Below are positions 27,889 through 37,129 of a DNA stretch of 64,000 nucleotides, in pieces. Location: assembly GCA_964529305.1 (NCBI GenBank), contig CAZGUX010000276.1, forward strand, positions 31,220 to 95,219, in the 5' to 3' direction. The stretch comes from CAZGUX01 sp964529305. GTDB lineage: Bacteria; Acidobacteriota; Terriglobia; Bryobacterales; Bryobacteraceae. The translations under genes and the position numbers were made by a program. Under the pieces are notes generated by a model. That model ran no database searches, was not told the origin of the DNA, and was given only the letters and a program-made list of their open reading frames with translations. Within the stretch, counting starts at the first letter, position 1, and each line of letters begins with the position of its first letter.

Positions 27889-28726
27889 TCGGTTCCAGTT
27901 TCCGAAGTATGGATTCAGGCACGGTTTTCCGGTCTGTGATGAGGGCATGCGCCAGCGCCGACCCGCACTTGCAATCCCGCGTTTCAGGCATGCGCGCGAC
28001 AGCCTCAGCCACCAGTTTGGCTGCGTGCTCGGCGTTCTTCGTCAGGTTGGCGATAATGTCGGCCACGGTGACGGCATCATGCTCGTCGTGCCAGCAGTCG
28101 TAATCGGTCACCATGGCCACGGTGACGTAACAGATCTCCGCCTCGCGGGCCAGTTTGGCTTCCTGCAGGTTGGTCATGCCGATCACGTCCATGCCCCACG
28201 ACCGGTACACGTTCGACTCCGCCTTCGTCGAGAAAGCCGGCCCCTCCATGCACAGGTACGTGCCGCCTTTCTTGCCCGTCACGCCCACCGTCCCGCAGCA
28301 CTCATGAACCAGGCCGGAAAGCTGCGGGCAGACCGGGTCGGCAAAGCTGACGTGAGCCACCAGGCCATCGCCAAAGAACGTCGACGCGCGTCCGCGCGTG
28401 CGATCGAAGAACTGGTCCGGAATGACAAACTCCAGCGGATGATGCTCTTCCTTGAGAGACCCCACGGCGCTCAGGGAGAGGATCCGCTCGACGCCCAGCA
28501 CTTTCATCCCGTAGATGTTGGCCCGGAAGTTCAGCTCCGAAGGGGAGATGCGATGCCCCTGGCCGTGGCGGGCCAGAAACGCGACCGGCTTGCCGGCCAG
28601 AGTGCCCACCCGGTAGAGGTCCGATGGCGCTCCCCAGGGCGTTTCCAGGGCCACCTCTTCGGCTGCCTCAAACCCTGGCATCGAGTACAGGCCGCTGCCT
28701 CCGATGATTCCGATCTTCGCTTTCAA
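27866..28726 (-). CDS. mtnP: S-methyl-5'-thioadenosine phosphorylase
   Basis: 286 residues. Begins MKAKIGIIGGSGLYSMPGF and shows the phosphate site RHGQGHRISPSELNFRANIYG, then CMEGPAFSTKAES and GMTNLQEAKLAREAEICYVTVAMVTDYDCWH, all typical of MTAP. It cleaves methylthioadenosine to adenine and 5-methylthioribose-1-phosphate in methionine salvage. No other mtn genes are in the window, though methylthioadenosine also arises from polyamine synthesis and aguAB are at 53-55 kb. Starts 48 bases after meaB. Confidence 0.95.
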   Translation of the reverse strand: MKAKIGIIGGSGLYSMPGFEAAEEVALETPWGAPSDLYRVGTLAGKPVAFLARHGQGHRISPSELNFRANIYGMKVLGVERILSLSAVGSLKEEHHPLEFVIPDQFFDRTRGRASTFFGDGLVAHVSFADPVCPQLSGLVHECCGTVGVTGKKGGTYLCMEGPAFSTKAESNVYRSWGMDVIGMTNLQEAKLAREAEICYVTVAMVTDYDCWHDEHDAVTVADIIANLTKNAEHAAKLVAEAVARMPETRDCKCGSALAHALITDRKTVPESILRKLEPIVGKYLL

Positions 28727-28774
28727 ACGTGTTGCTCCTTATGTCGAGTTCGTGGCCGCGGCGATCCCCTTGGA

Positions 28775-29539
28775 CTAACTCCCGGGCACGGTTTGCCGCG
28801 CGGAAGCCGTCGCCGCTTCGATGGCCGAGACCAGTTCGGTGACCCCGATGCCCTCCGCCGCGATGGTTTTGACAATCGCGATGTGGCCGCCGTCGCCGAG
28901 GCTTTGCGCGTTCCGCAGTTCGTTCTCCAGTTGTTGCGCGCCCGGCCGGTCCGCCTTGTTGATCACAAAGACGTCGGCGATCTCCAGGATGCCGGCCTTC
29001 AGCGCCTGAACGTCGTCGCCCATCCCCGGCACCAGCAGCACCAGGGTCACGTCCGCCAGGCGCGAGATGTCGATCTCCGACTGGCCCACGCCGACGGTCT
29101 CCACCAGAACCACGTCCTTGCCGCAGCCGAGAAACAGGCGCACCACGTCCCGGGCCGCCTCGGCCAATCCGCCGTGCGCGCCTCGCGAGGCCATCGAGCG
29201 GATGAACGCGCCCCGATCGCCGCTGAGATCCTGCATCCGGATGCGATCGCCCAGAATCGCTCCGCCGGTGAGTTCGCTCGAGGGGTCCACCGCCAGAATG
29301 GCCACCGTCTTCCCCTCGCGGCGATAGGCCTTGGCGAGCAGGTTGACAAGCGTGCTCTTCCCGGCCCCGGGAGGACCGGTTACTCCGACGACGATCCCCT
29401 GGCCCGACGGCAGACGCTCGAGCGCGGCAAGCGCCCCCTCCTGGCGATCCTCGATCGCCGTGGCCGCCCAGGCCAGCGCCCGCGGTTCACTCGAGGCCAG
29501 CCACCCGAGCCAATCCTCTTGCGTGGTCGGACGGGTCAA
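28775..29539 (-). CDS. meaB: MeaB/ArgK-family GTPase (methylmalonyl-CoA mutase chaperone)
   Basis: 254 residues from a TTG at 29539 that overlaps the stop of the Gfo/Idh gene (TTGA). G-motifs are clear: GVTGPPGAGKSTL (P-loop, around residue 48), DPSSELTGGAILGDRIRM, VETVGVGQSEIDI and NKADRPG. The family loads and protects the B12 cofactor of methylmalonyl-CoA mutase or related mutases. No mutase gene lies nearby, so it is an orphan copy in this window. It is somewhat shorter than many MeaB proteins (about 300-330 residues), mainly at the ends. Confidence 0.88.
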   Translation of the reverse strand: MTRPTTQEDWLGWLASSEPRALAWAATAIEDRQEGALAALERLPSGQGIVVGVTGPPGAGKSTLVNLLAKAYRREGKTVAILAVDPSSELTGGAILGDRIRMQDLSGDRGAFIRSMASRGAHGGLAEAARDVVRLFLGCGKDVVLVETVGVGQSEIDISRLADVTLVLLVPGMGDDVQALKAGILEIADVFVINKADRPGAQQLENELRNAQSLGDGGHIAIVKTIAAEGIGVTELVSAIEAATASARQTVPGS

Positions 29540-30738
29540 ACGATTTCTTCCCGACCCGCGTCCCACTGGACCGCCCGCCCCTGCCGGTAGCTTTCCACTG
29601 CCATCCGGCACGCCACCGACACCCGGAAGCCCAGATCGAACGGACAATTCGGCTCTTTCCCCGACCGCGCGCAGTCGAGGAAGTTCTGCATGTGTGCGGC
29701 CGGCGGCGTGCGCTCGACCCCCATCATCTCGTTCGCCTGCGGCCGGTTCACTTTCTGCGGAAAATATCGAATCTGCTGGCCCTTGGAAATCGTGCCGTCG
29801 GAACCCAGGACATCCTCGGTAACTCCCAGGTGGTTGTTGCCGAAACCCGAATTCCACGTGAACAGCATTTCCGCCGGATACTCCAGCGTCACCGTCATGG
29901 TGTCCGGCACTTCCCGGCCGTCTTTCCAGACGTACACCCCGCCCACCATGTTGACCCGCGCGGGAATGCCGAGGTCCAGCGCCTTGGTCCAAAAACATAA
30001 CTGGTGGCACATGTTTTCGTACACGTTGCCGCCCGAATAGTCCCAGAAAAAGCGCCAGTTGGCGTACCGGTTCGCGTCGAACTCCCTCGCCGGCGCCTCG
30101 CCCAGAAACGCCTTCCACAGGATGTTCTCGGACGTCATGTCGGGAAACAACTGCCGTGTCCACTGGGGTTTTCCGTGAGGCGTGTTCCGGTACATGTTGG
30201 CGACGATGGCTTCCACCTTCCCCAGGTTGTCGCTGGTGGCAAATCGCCGCGCGTCCGTCATCAGGCCCGACGAACACGCCTGATGGCCGATCTGCACCGA
30301 TCGCTTGCCGCCGGTCTTCTGGTAGGCCGCCCGCATCCGCCGGGCGTGATCCACCGTGAAGGCCATGGTCTTTTCCTGGTAGACGTGCTTCCCCGCATCG
30401 AGCGATGCGACGAAATGCTCGCAGTGGAGATGTTGGGGCGTCGCGATCAGGACCGCATCGATCGACGGGTCCTCCAGCAGGTAGCGGTAGTCGAGGTAAG
30501 TCTTCGCGTCCGGGACAACCTTCTTGGCTTCCTCCAGGCGTCGCGTATAGATATCGGCGAACGCGGCGAACTCCGTGTTCGGGCAACTGATGGCCTCTCG
30601 GACGAGGGCCATGCCGCGGTCGCCGGCGCCGATAATGCCCAGGCGGATTCGCTCGTTGGCCCCCAAAACATTGGGCGAGGCCAGGGTTCCGGCAATGCCG
30701 GAGGCCACACCGCCGATAAACTTGCGTCGGGACTGCAT
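29536..30738 (-). CDS. Tat-exported Gfo/Idh/MocA-family oxidoreductase
   Basis: About 400 residues. I chose the ATG at 30738 because it places the twin-arginine motif (SRRKFIGGVASG) at the extreme N-terminus; an ATG three codons upstream is the alternative. The Rossmann start IRLGIIGAGDRGMALV, then AVLIATPQHLHCEHFVASLDAGKHVYQEKTMA, gives the NAD-binding domain with the EKxx catalytic lysine motif. The large C-terminal domain follows (GGNVYENMCHQLCFWTKALD). Tat-exported relatives act as glycoside oxidoreductases or hydrolases in the periplasm, and the DUF1080 protein in the same run supports such a link. Followed by meaB. Confidence 0.88.
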   Translation of the reverse strand: MQSRRKFIGGVASGIAGTLASPNVLGANERIRLGIIGAGDRGMALVREAISCPNTEFAAFADIYTRRLEEAKKVVPDAKTYLDYRYLLEDPSIDAVLIATPQHLHCEHFVASLDAGKHVYQEKTMAFTVDHARRMRAAYQKTGGKRSVQIGHQACSSGLMTDARRFATSDNLGKVEAIVANMYRNTPHGKPQWTRQLFPDMTSENILWKAFLGEAPAREFDANRYANWRFFWDYSGGNVYENMCHQLCFWTKALDLGIPARVNMVGGVYVWKDGREVPDTMTVTLEYPAEMLFTWNSGFGNNHLGVTEDVLGSDGTISKGQQIRYFPQKVNRPQANEMMGVERTPPAAHMQNFLDCARSGKEPNCPFDLGFRVSVACRMAVESYRQGRAVQWDAGREEIV

Positions 30739-31037
30739 GGTGATCACAGACTTCGGAAGATACCCACCATGCTAACACCCGAACCGGCGAACCGTTTCCG
30801 CCGCGAACCCCCTGAGGCGAAACATGGGTTTGGTCAGAGCCGCGACCGGAAGGGAGCGGGCAATTTCCTCACACGTCCTCAGTGAGGGGTCCCTGGGGCG
30901 TCCCGTAACAAGGCAGGCCAGTCGACAGAGCAATCGTCCATTGCCACAAGAACCCCCTCGCAGACGTTCGGGGCCGCGCAGGGCCGGAGTCCAGGCTTGT
31001 CCGCACCGCAACCGGGCCGCCGAGGTACACTACCTCC

Positions 31038-32114
31038 GTGAACTCTCCCGATCGGCGTCGGACGCTCGCCGCGCTTGCAGGCGCTCCCTTTCTCGTTTCC
31101 AAGGCCTTGAACGCCGCCACCGCACCTCTCCCCAAAGTCCGTGTCGAAGGATTGCGACGAGCGTTTCATAACGGGGAGCACAACGCCTTCACCGATCTGG
31201 TGCGCTTCCGGGGGCGGTTCTACCTGACCTTTCGCAGTTGCCCCGACGGGCACATGGTGTTTCCGACCTCCTCGATCATCGTCCTGTCCAGCGAGGACGG
31301 CCAGACGTGGGAACCCGTGCATCGCTTCAGTGTGCCGAAACGTGATGTCCGCGACCCGCATTTCCTGGTCTTTCAGGAGAAGTTGTTCGTGTACACCGGC
31401 GCCTGGTACTGCGGCCCGGCGGCGCCCGAACGCCGCGAAATGAACCAGCACCTCGGTTACGCCGCCTTCACTACCGACGGTCGCGCGTGGCAAGGGCCGC
31501 ACATGCTCGAAGGGACCTACGGGCATTACATCTGGCGCGCGGCCGCCCATGGCGGCAAGGCGTACCTGTGCGGGCGCCGCAAGCGTGAGTTCCCCGAAAA
31601 CACCTCGCGGGAGGAAAGCGACCCCCTGACCGAGTCCGCCCTGCTCGAAAGCGAAGACGGCCTCGTCTGGCGAACGGCCGGCTTTTTCCAGGAGCACTAT
31701 GGTAACGAGACGGCGTTCCTGTTTGAGAAAGACGGCTCGATTCTGGCCGTTGCCCGCTCGGGCGGCGGGCGTCCCGCACAGGTTTGCCGGTCGCGTCCAC
31801 CCTACCGGCAATGGACCCGAACCGACCTCGACCGCCACATCGGAGGCCCGCTGGTCGCCCGCTGGGGCAGTCGCTATCTCGTGGGCGGCCGCAAGCAAAT
31901 CTCCGGTCAGCCGCGCACGACGCTCTACTGGCTGGCGGACAACCGGCTTCACGAGTTTGCCGAACTTCTCAGCGCAGGCGACAACTCGTACCCGGGCTTT
32001 CTCGAAGTGAGCCCTTCCAAAGGGCTGCTTTCCTACTACTCCACCCACGAGAAGGACGCCTCGGGCAAGGCGATCACGGCCATCTACCTGGCCGGCCTGA
32101 CAATCGAACGGTAG
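31038..32114 (+). CDS. Secreted sialidase-fold (BNR-type beta-propeller) protein
   Basis: 358 residues from a GTG at 31038, with a Tat-like leader (SPDRRRTLAALAGAPFLV). Repeating blades such as FHNGEHNAFTDLVRFRGRFYLTFRSC, LSSEDGQTWEPV (an Asp box), HFLVFQEKLFVYTG and LYWLADNRLHEFAEL indicate a five- or six-bladed propeller related to sialidases and GH32/43/68-like folds. Active-site residues of true sialidases (arginine triad, Tyr/Glu) are not evident. The start lacks a good ribosome-binding site. The gene diverges from the Gfo/Idh gene by about 300 bases. Function unknown; glycan binding or hydrolysis is likely. Confidence 0.75.
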   Translation: MNSPDRRRTLAALAGAPFLVSKALNAATAPLPKVRVEGLRRAFHNGEHNAFTDLVRFRGRFYLTFRSCPDGHMVFPTSSIIVLSSEDGQTWEPVHRFSVPKRDVRDPHFLVFQEKLFVYTGAWYCGPAAPERREMNQHLGYAAFTTDGRAWQGPHMLEGTYGHYIWRAAAHGGKAYLCGRRKREFPENTSREESDPLTESALLESEDGLVWRTAGFFQEHYGNETAFLFEKDGSILAVARSGGGRPAQVCRSRPPYRQWTRTDLDRHIGGPLVARWGSRYLVGGRKQISGQPRTTLYWLADNRLHEFAELLSAGDNSYPGFLEVSPSKGLLSYYSTHEKDASGKAITAIYLAGLTIER

Positions 32115-32319
32115 TCGGCAGCGATCTCGCTATTTTTTACGTAGCTATTGACCGCACAACCCGTTGTAGCCGAGCCCGCGAGCGTCAGCGAGCGGTGGCG
32201 CCCGTCGAGGGGAAGGTTGCTGGCAGCACACTGAAGGATCCTGGTCCCGACGTCGTGGTCGGGATGAATACGCCATCGCCCTTGTTGATAGCCTGAAAAC
32301 GCTGGCCCACACCGTGGGT

Positions 32320-32946
32320 ATGATGAGGTGGATGCGTGCTGTTGTGCTCGGACTCAGCATGTGCTTGCTAGGCTCTGGCGACGTGCGATGTCGGGCAATC
32401 CAAGGTGACATCGTTTGCGGCGGCCGCAGTCGACAGGTAGTGACCGTGAGCAAGCTGGGCGTGGATGATGCTCCAAGCCTCAGTGCTGACGGGTCTAAAG
32501 TCGTATTTGTGAGAAAGCTGTCGGGTGTGAACTGCACATCGATTTGGGAGGCAAGCACGACTGGAGCACCGCCTGGTAAGCCTCTCTTTTCCGGGCATTT
32601 CAAGCATGAGGGCCGCCAGATGTGTGCCTTCGCGTCTCCGTCATACTCACCTGACGGTAACCAGGCGTATTTCTTGGCTGACTTCGCAGCAACTACTCAG
32701 ATGCTGCTCAGGCACGAGGTGAGCTCGGGCATGACTTCGGTCGTGACGACGGCACTGCGATACTGGGTTGTGTACGCAGGCAGGTATCTCGGAAACCTTG
32801 TCGTTCAGCAACGCCGCGTTACTTTGTCGGGATCGTATTATACCTACTACTGGATGTTTTCGCCCCAAGGCGATGAGATCGATTTGGTGGCGAGGAATGA
32901 GAGCGAGCTGAACGCGTTCTTCGCCAATCTTGATCGTCAAAGGTGA
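32320..32946 (+). CDS. Putative secreted protein with WD40/PD40-like repeat, atypical composition
   Basis: About 208 residues. Starts at GTG 32314, ATG 32320 and ATG 32323 are all possible; I chose 32320, just after a small CCCAC/GTGGG hairpin. A hydrophobic leader (AVVLGLSMCLLGSG) is followed by Cys-containing sequence and TolB-like blades: DDAPSLSADGSKVVFVRKL, FASPSYSPDGNQAYFLADF. Only two blades are seen, so it may be a truncated propeller. Codon use is visibly less GC-rich than its neighbours, which suggests acquisition from elsewhere. No function assigned. Confidence 0.6.
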   Translation: MMRWMRAVVLGLSMCLLGSGDVRCRAIQGDIVCGGRSRQVVTVSKLGVDDAPSLSADGSKVVFVRKLSGVNCTSIWEASTTGAPPGKPLFSGHFKHEGRQMCAFASPSYSPDGNQAYFLADFAATTQMLLRHEVSSGMTSVVTTALRYWVVYAGRYLGNLVVQQRRVTLSGSYYTYYWMFSPQGDEIDLVARNESELNAFFANLDRQR

Positions 32947-32996
32947 CAAAAAAAGAAAGCAGATCCCCAACAACAACACCGACTCCGAAGGGTGAT

Positions 32997-33818
32997 CTAG
33001 AAAAACACTCGTTCCGCCGTCTTCGTCAGGATCCACTCGCGATCGTCCTTGGTCAGGAACGGCAATCCCTCGCGAACCAGATCCACGGACGCGCGGTACG
33101 TGTACTGGCCCTGTACCTGGAACGGACAGTCAGACGCCCACATCAGCCGCCGCGCCCCGTACGCGTCGTACACCTGACGGATGAGCGGCGCCAGGTCGTG
33201 ATACGGCTCCTTCTTCGCTCCCAGCGCATAAAACGCCGACACCTTCACGTGCACCCCCTTATGGCTGGCGAGTGCGGTCAGCGCCTTCACGTCGGCGTCC
33301 ACGATCGTCCCCGTCGCGCCGATCCGGGCGATGTGATCGATCACCACCGGCGTATCGGGATGCTTCGCGCACATTCTTCCCACCGCGGGCAGCGCGTCCG
33401 GGTTCAGCAAGGGACACATGGCCAGCCCCTCTTCCGCCCCGCACGTCCACATGCGCTCCATACCCGCCGTATCGAGCCAGGTTTGCGGCGACTTGCCCGG
33501 CTGGATGCGGAAGCCGCGAACGCCGTGCTTCTTCAGGTCCCGCATCTTCGCCACCACGTCCGGAGCCTCGGCATCCACGATGCCCACGCCCGAGAACACT
33601 CCCGCATGGTTGCGAATCGCATCCAGCATATACGTGTTGTCGGTTCCGTAAAAGCTCATCTGGATGAGCACGATCCGGTTTACGCCGCACGGCTTGGAGT
33701 GCGCGAACAACTCCTCCGGCGTAAAGCTGACCGGCGGGTAGTTCTGCTCTCCCGGAACCCGGCGGTACTTCCGGTCCGGCGTCCACACGTGCACATGAGC
33801 GTCAATGTAGTTCGACAC
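32997..33818 (-). CDS. Amidohydrolase 2-family (TIM-barrel) hydrolase/decarboxylase-like
   Basis: 273 residues from the GTG at 33818, supported by GGAGGAAATT just upstream; it overlaps the end of the MFS gene by 17 bases. Metal-site motifs are the first-strand HxH (YIDAHVHVW), a central His (VVIDHIARIG) and the late Asp (LMWASDCPFQ). Relatives include lactonases for galactarolactone or fuconolactone and gamma-resorcylate-type decarboxylases; the HxH-H-D set fits a sugar-lactone or aromatic-acid enzyme. The coupled MFS transporter probably supplies the substrate. Confidence 0.88.
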   Translation of the reverse strand: MSNYIDAHVHVWTPDRKYRRVPGEQNYPPVSFTPEELFAHSKPCGVNRIVLIQMSFYGTDNTYMLDAIRNHAGVFSGVGIVDAEAPDVVAKMRDLKKHGVRGFRIQPGKSPQTWLDTAGMERMWTCGAEEGLAMCPLLNPDALPAVGRMCAKHPDTPVVIDHIARIGATGTIVDADVKALTALASHKGVHVKVSAFYALGAKKEPYHDLAPLIRQVYDAYGARRLMWASDCPFQVQGQYTYRASVDLVREGLPFLTKDDREWILTKTAERVFF

Positions 33819-35052
33819 GAGCAATTTCCTCCATGGATTTGACTGGACGCCAGTCGACGGGTTCCACGCGCGGAACAAAGGCCAGGTACGCCAGCGCGCC
33901 GGCGGCGCCAATAACGGCCGCTGCCACAAAGGCGGAGAAGAACGTTCCGCTCCTCTCCACCGCGAAGCCCGTCACCAGCGGCGAAACCACGCCTCCGAGG
34001 TTCCCGACGGCATTCTGAATTCCCGACCACCGTCCCGCCGCGGCGGGGCCGGCCAGCGTTTGCGTCATCGCCCAACAGTTGGCCGTGTATAGCCCCAGCG
34101 CCAGGTGGGCGGCGATCAGCAGTGCCAGCGAAATCCACCGGTCGGCCGCCGCGGCCGCGGCCACCAGCAGGATTCCCGTCAGCACCAGGCCGGCCATCAG
34201 GCATCCCCGGCGGACACGGGTCGGCGACACGCCTCCGCGGATCAGCCGGTCGGACCCCCACGCGAACACCACCGTCGCGACCCCCATCCCCGCCAGCGGC
34301 AGCGCGCCGAAGAACGCCATCGACCGCAAATCGTATCCGCGGTCCTTCACCAGGTACGTCGGCAGCCACGACAGCAGAAAGTACCACACATAGCCGAGCG
34401 AGAACATGCCGAGCGACGTGCCCCACGCCTCCCGCCGGGCCAGGATCTCGAGAAAGCCCGGGCTGCGCTCCCCGGTCTCCTGCCGGTCCGCCGGCTTGTC
34501 TTCTTCAAACGAGGCGATCCACGCCGGCAGCCACAGCAGGCTGATCAAGCCGGCGCCCCAGAACAGGTAGCGCCATCCCCACTGCTCCACGATCAGGCCT
34601 CCGGCCAGCGTGCTGAGCGCGGGGCCGGCCTTCGACCCCATGTCGATCCACGCATTCGCCATCCCCCGCCGCTCTTCCGGAACATGGCGCGCCAGAATCC
34701 GCGAGCAGGCCGGATACGCTGCGCTCTCTCCGATCCCCAGAAACAACCGGCACACAAAAAGCGCGGCGAAGGTGTGGACCCATCCCGTGGCCGCCGTCGC
34801 CAGCGACCACATCAGGAATCCGCACCCGTACACCCACTTCACCGAATACCGATCCACCATCCACCCGGCCACAATCTGGAATGCGGCATACGTCCAGAAG
34901 AACGCCGAAAACAGCAATCCCAGGCGGGACGGGCTCAGGTCGAGTTCCCTCGACAGCACGGGCGCGGCGACGCTCAGGCTGCCGCGATCGACGTAGTTGA
35001 TGAAAACGGACAGGACCAGGAGGGTCAGGACAAGGCCGGGTCTGGATCGCAC
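33802..35052 (-). CDS. MFS transporter, ACS (anion:cation symporter)-like
   Basis: 416 residues starting at a GTG at 35052, with twelve membrane helices. Typical features of the anion:cation symporter family (tartrate, galactonate, hexuronate carriers): VFINYVDRGSLSVAAPVL in helix 1, GWMVDRYSVKWVYG in loop 2-3 and RLFLGIGESAAYPACSRILARHVPEERRGMANAW in helix 4 and loop 4-5. It diverges from the secreted propeller gene at 35097 with a 44-base gap and overlaps the amidohydrolase gene downstream. Likely imports a sugar acid. Confidence 0.9.
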   Translation of the reverse strand: MRSRPGLVLTLLVLSVFINYVDRGSLSVAAPVLSRELDLSPSRLGLLFSAFFWTYAAFQIVAGWMVDRYSVKWVYGCGFLMWSLATAATGWVHTFAALFVCRLFLGIGESAAYPACSRILARHVPEERRGMANAWIDMGSKAGPALSTLAGGLIVEQWGWRYLFWGAGLISLLWLPAWIASFEEDKPADRQETGERSPGFLEILARREAWGTSLGMFSLGYVWYFLLSWLPTYLVKDRGYDLRSMAFFGALPLAGMGVATVVFAWGSDRLIRGGVSPTRVRRGCLMAGLVLTGILLVAAAAAADRWISLALLIAAHLALGLYTANCWAMTQTLAGPAAAGRWSGIQNAVGNLGGVVSPLVTGFAVERSGTFFSAFVAAAVIGAAGALAYLAFVPRVEPVDWRPVKSMEEIARVELH

Positions 35053-35096
35053 TCGTCCGCTATTCTATCGCGCGCGTTATATCCTGGGGGCGCATT

Positions 35097-36803
35097 ATGA
35101 GATTCGCGGTTGGAGTGTTTCTTCCCCTTTGCCTGTCAGCTGCCGTTGGCCCGGTGGTCGTATCCAATGCCCCCAGTTCGGAAGCGTTGCACCGCGCCGG
35201 TGTCGTGGCCCTGCCCGATGGCTCGGTCGAACTCTTCTTCCTGCGCGATGGAGCATCCACGCGCGAGATCGCGTCTCGCAAGTCCGTGGACAAGGGCCGC
35301 ACATGGGCCGAGCCGAAAACCGTAGTCGAACTTCCCGGCGGGCTGGTGCCCTTGTGGAAGCCGGGCAACTGGAACACGCTGCGGCCCCTGCTCGACCGCC
35401 GCGGCGAGTTGCACTTCTTCCTGATGCGAGTGCGCGAGTGGGGTCCGCGCATCGGAATCAACCGCTTCCTGGACGTCTGGTATCTCGGCTCGCGCGAAGG
35501 CCGCGGGAGGTGGACCGCGCCCAAACTCCTGTGGGAAGGGTACGTCGGCGACATGCGCAACGCGCTCGAGTTGTCGAGCGGCCGCCTGCTGTTCCCCTTT
35601 CACTTCCACGAACCGAATCGAGACAATCATCCGACCGGCGACGCCATCGTCACCGCCGGGTACTCCGACGATGGAGGCGACACCTGGAAGATCTCGCCCT
35701 CGCGTCTCACCACCCCGCTCGACCAGACCTATCGCGGCAGCCGCCACGGCGCGGTGGAACCGGTCGCCATCGAACTGAAGGACGGCTGGGTCTGGATGTT
35801 GATCCGCACCCAGACCGGAAGGCTGTGGGAGTCCTTCTCGCGCGACGGAGCCGAATGGACGGCGCCGCGCCCCTCCCCATTCCCTTCATCGGACTCGCCC
35901 GCGGCCTTCGTGCGTCTTCGCGATGGCCGCCTGGTGGTGTTTTGGAACAACACCCAGAATGCTCCCGATGTCGACGGCTCGGGCGTCTACACCACGCGTG
36001 ACACGCTGTCCGCGGCCATCTCGGCGGACGAGGGCCTCACCTGGCGCGGCTATCGCGAGGTCTATCGCGACCCCAGGCGCAATGAGCCGCCGCCCAAAAC
36101 CGGCGATCGGGGCACGGCCTATCCCGATGCCGTCGGCACCGCCGATAACCGTATCCTGCTGATCACCGGCCACGGCGAGGGCCGCACCAAGGTCCTGGAA
36201 ATCGACCCGGAATGGCTTCTCGAGTCCACGGCGCGGGACGACTTTGCTTCCGCCCTCGACGCGTGGAGCGTGTTCAAACACATCGGACCGGCGGAACGCT
36301 ATTGGCGCAGCCGCGTCGAAGGCGCACGGCGTGTGGCTCATCCCGATCGCGCGGGCGCCTGGGCGCTCCATCTCCGGCGCCCCCAGGGGGAACCCGCCGA
36401 CGGAGCCGTTTGGAGTTTTCCCTATGGCCGCCGTGGAAAGCTCACGGCCCGGGTCAAGCTGAGCCGTACCTTCCAGGGCGCGAGCTTTGCCCTCGCGGAC
36501 CGCTTCTTCGATCCCACCGACACCGCCGGCGAGCGCGGCGCATTGTTCGACGTCCGCATTACCGGGCCGGGCCAGGTCGCCAACGGCCGCGACATGAGCA
36601 AAGAGGCGTGGCACACACTCGACATTGATTGGGACGGACCGAAAGGGTGGGCCGTGGTCCGTGTCGACGGAAAGGAAGCGGCCCTGGTCGCGCGCCGTAA
36701 TCGTGCCATTGATGGAGCGTGCTATCTTCGCCTGCACTCTTTGGCCCAGGCTCCCGATGGCGGCCTCATCATCGAGTCCGTGGCGGTTCGTGTCGAGCCG
36801 TAA
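35097..36803 (+). CDS. Secreted Asp-box sialidase-superfamily protein with C-terminal beta domain
   Basis: 568 residues with a signal peptide (FAVGVFLPLCLSAAVG). Residues about 30-380 form a sialidase-type propeller with several Asp boxes: SVDKGRTW, SDDGGDTW and SADEGLTW. The segment MRNALELSSGRLLFPFHFHEP is like the core of BNR-repeat exo-alpha-sialidase relatives. The last 170 residues (DDFASALDAWSVFKHIGP, FSFPYGRRGKL-like strands) resemble a concanavalin/LamG-like module. True sialidase activity cannot be asserted. It is transcribed away from the MFS/amidohydrolase pair and may process the same substrate outside the cell. Confidence 0.82.
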   Translation: MRFAVGVFLPLCLSAAVGPVVVSNAPSSEALHRAGVVALPDGSVELFFLRDGASTREIASRKSVDKGRTWAEPKTVVELPGGLVPLWKPGNWNTLRPLLDRRGELHFFLMRVREWGPRIGINRFLDVWYLGSREGRGRWTAPKLLWEGYVGDMRNALELSSGRLLFPFHFHEPNRDNHPTGDAIVTAGYSDDGGDTWKISPSRLTTPLDQTYRGSRHGAVEPVAIELKDGWVWMLIRTQTGRLWESFSRDGAEWTAPRPSPFPSSDSPAAFVRLRDGRLVVFWNNTQNAPDVDGSGVYTTRDTLSAAISADEGLTWRGYREVYRDPRRNEPPPKTGDRGTAYPDAVGTADNRILLITGHGEGRTKVLEIDPEWLLESTARDDFASALDAWSVFKHIGPAERYWRSRVEGARRVAHPDRAGAWALHLRRPQGEPADGAVWSFPYGRRGKLTARVKLSRTFQGASFALADRFFDPTDTAGERGALFDVRITGPGQVANGRDMSKEAWHTLDIDWDGPKGWAVVRVDGKEAALVARRNRAIDGACYLRLHSLAQAPDGGLIIESVAVRVEP

Positions 36804-36827
36804 GTCCCCCGATGTGAACATCCGTTT

Positions 36828-37118
36828 GTGCGTCCGAGGACTTTTGGCGGCGAGGCCGGGGAACGGGCCATTGACACTCGGACAGAACTGTCCGAAACTG
36901 GAGGCCTGAGGGGCGCGGAATTCGAGCGGAGAGTCCGACGGTTGGCACGGCATCGGAAGATCACCTGCCAGTTTGTGGCCGACAAGGGAAAAGGGAGCCA
37001 CGGCCGACTGTACTTCGGCGACGAATTCACCACCCTCAAGGACCGGAAGAAGGAGATAGGCCGCGACCTGCTGGCCAGAATGTGCGCGGACCTGAAGATC
37101 AATCCCCGTGACCTGTAG
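36828..37118 (+). CDS. hicA: HicA-family mRNA interferase toxin
   Basis: The recognisable HicA domain is the last 70 residues, from RGAEFERRVRRLARHRKI to KINPRDL, with the GSHGRLYF catalytic-His strand, TTLKDRKKEIG and LLARMCADLKI. The open frame can begin at a GTG at 36828, but the palindromic promoter region lies within it, so a start near 36906 is more natural; the codon there is CTG, with GGAGG directly in front. The gene precedes hicB by 11 bases. HicA cleaves mRNA unless bound by HicB. Confidence 0.78.
   Translation: MRPRTFGGEAGERAIDTRTELSETGGLRGAEFERRVRRLARHRKITCQFVADKGKGSHGRLYFGDEFTTLKDRKKEIGRDLLARMCADLKINPRDL
36871..36899 (+). promoter_or_regulatory. Promoter with perfect palindromic operator for hicAB
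   Basis: TTGACA at 36871-36876 is followed 17 bases later by a weak -10 (GAAACT). Between them lies a perfect inverted repeat at 36879-36894, CGGACAG-AA-CTGTCCG. A palindrome in the spacer is what an autorepressing HicB or HicAB complex would bind. The predicted transcript start falls near 36906, right at the probable hicA reading frame start. Confidence 0.6.
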
Positions 37119-37129
37119 GAGGTGGATGA

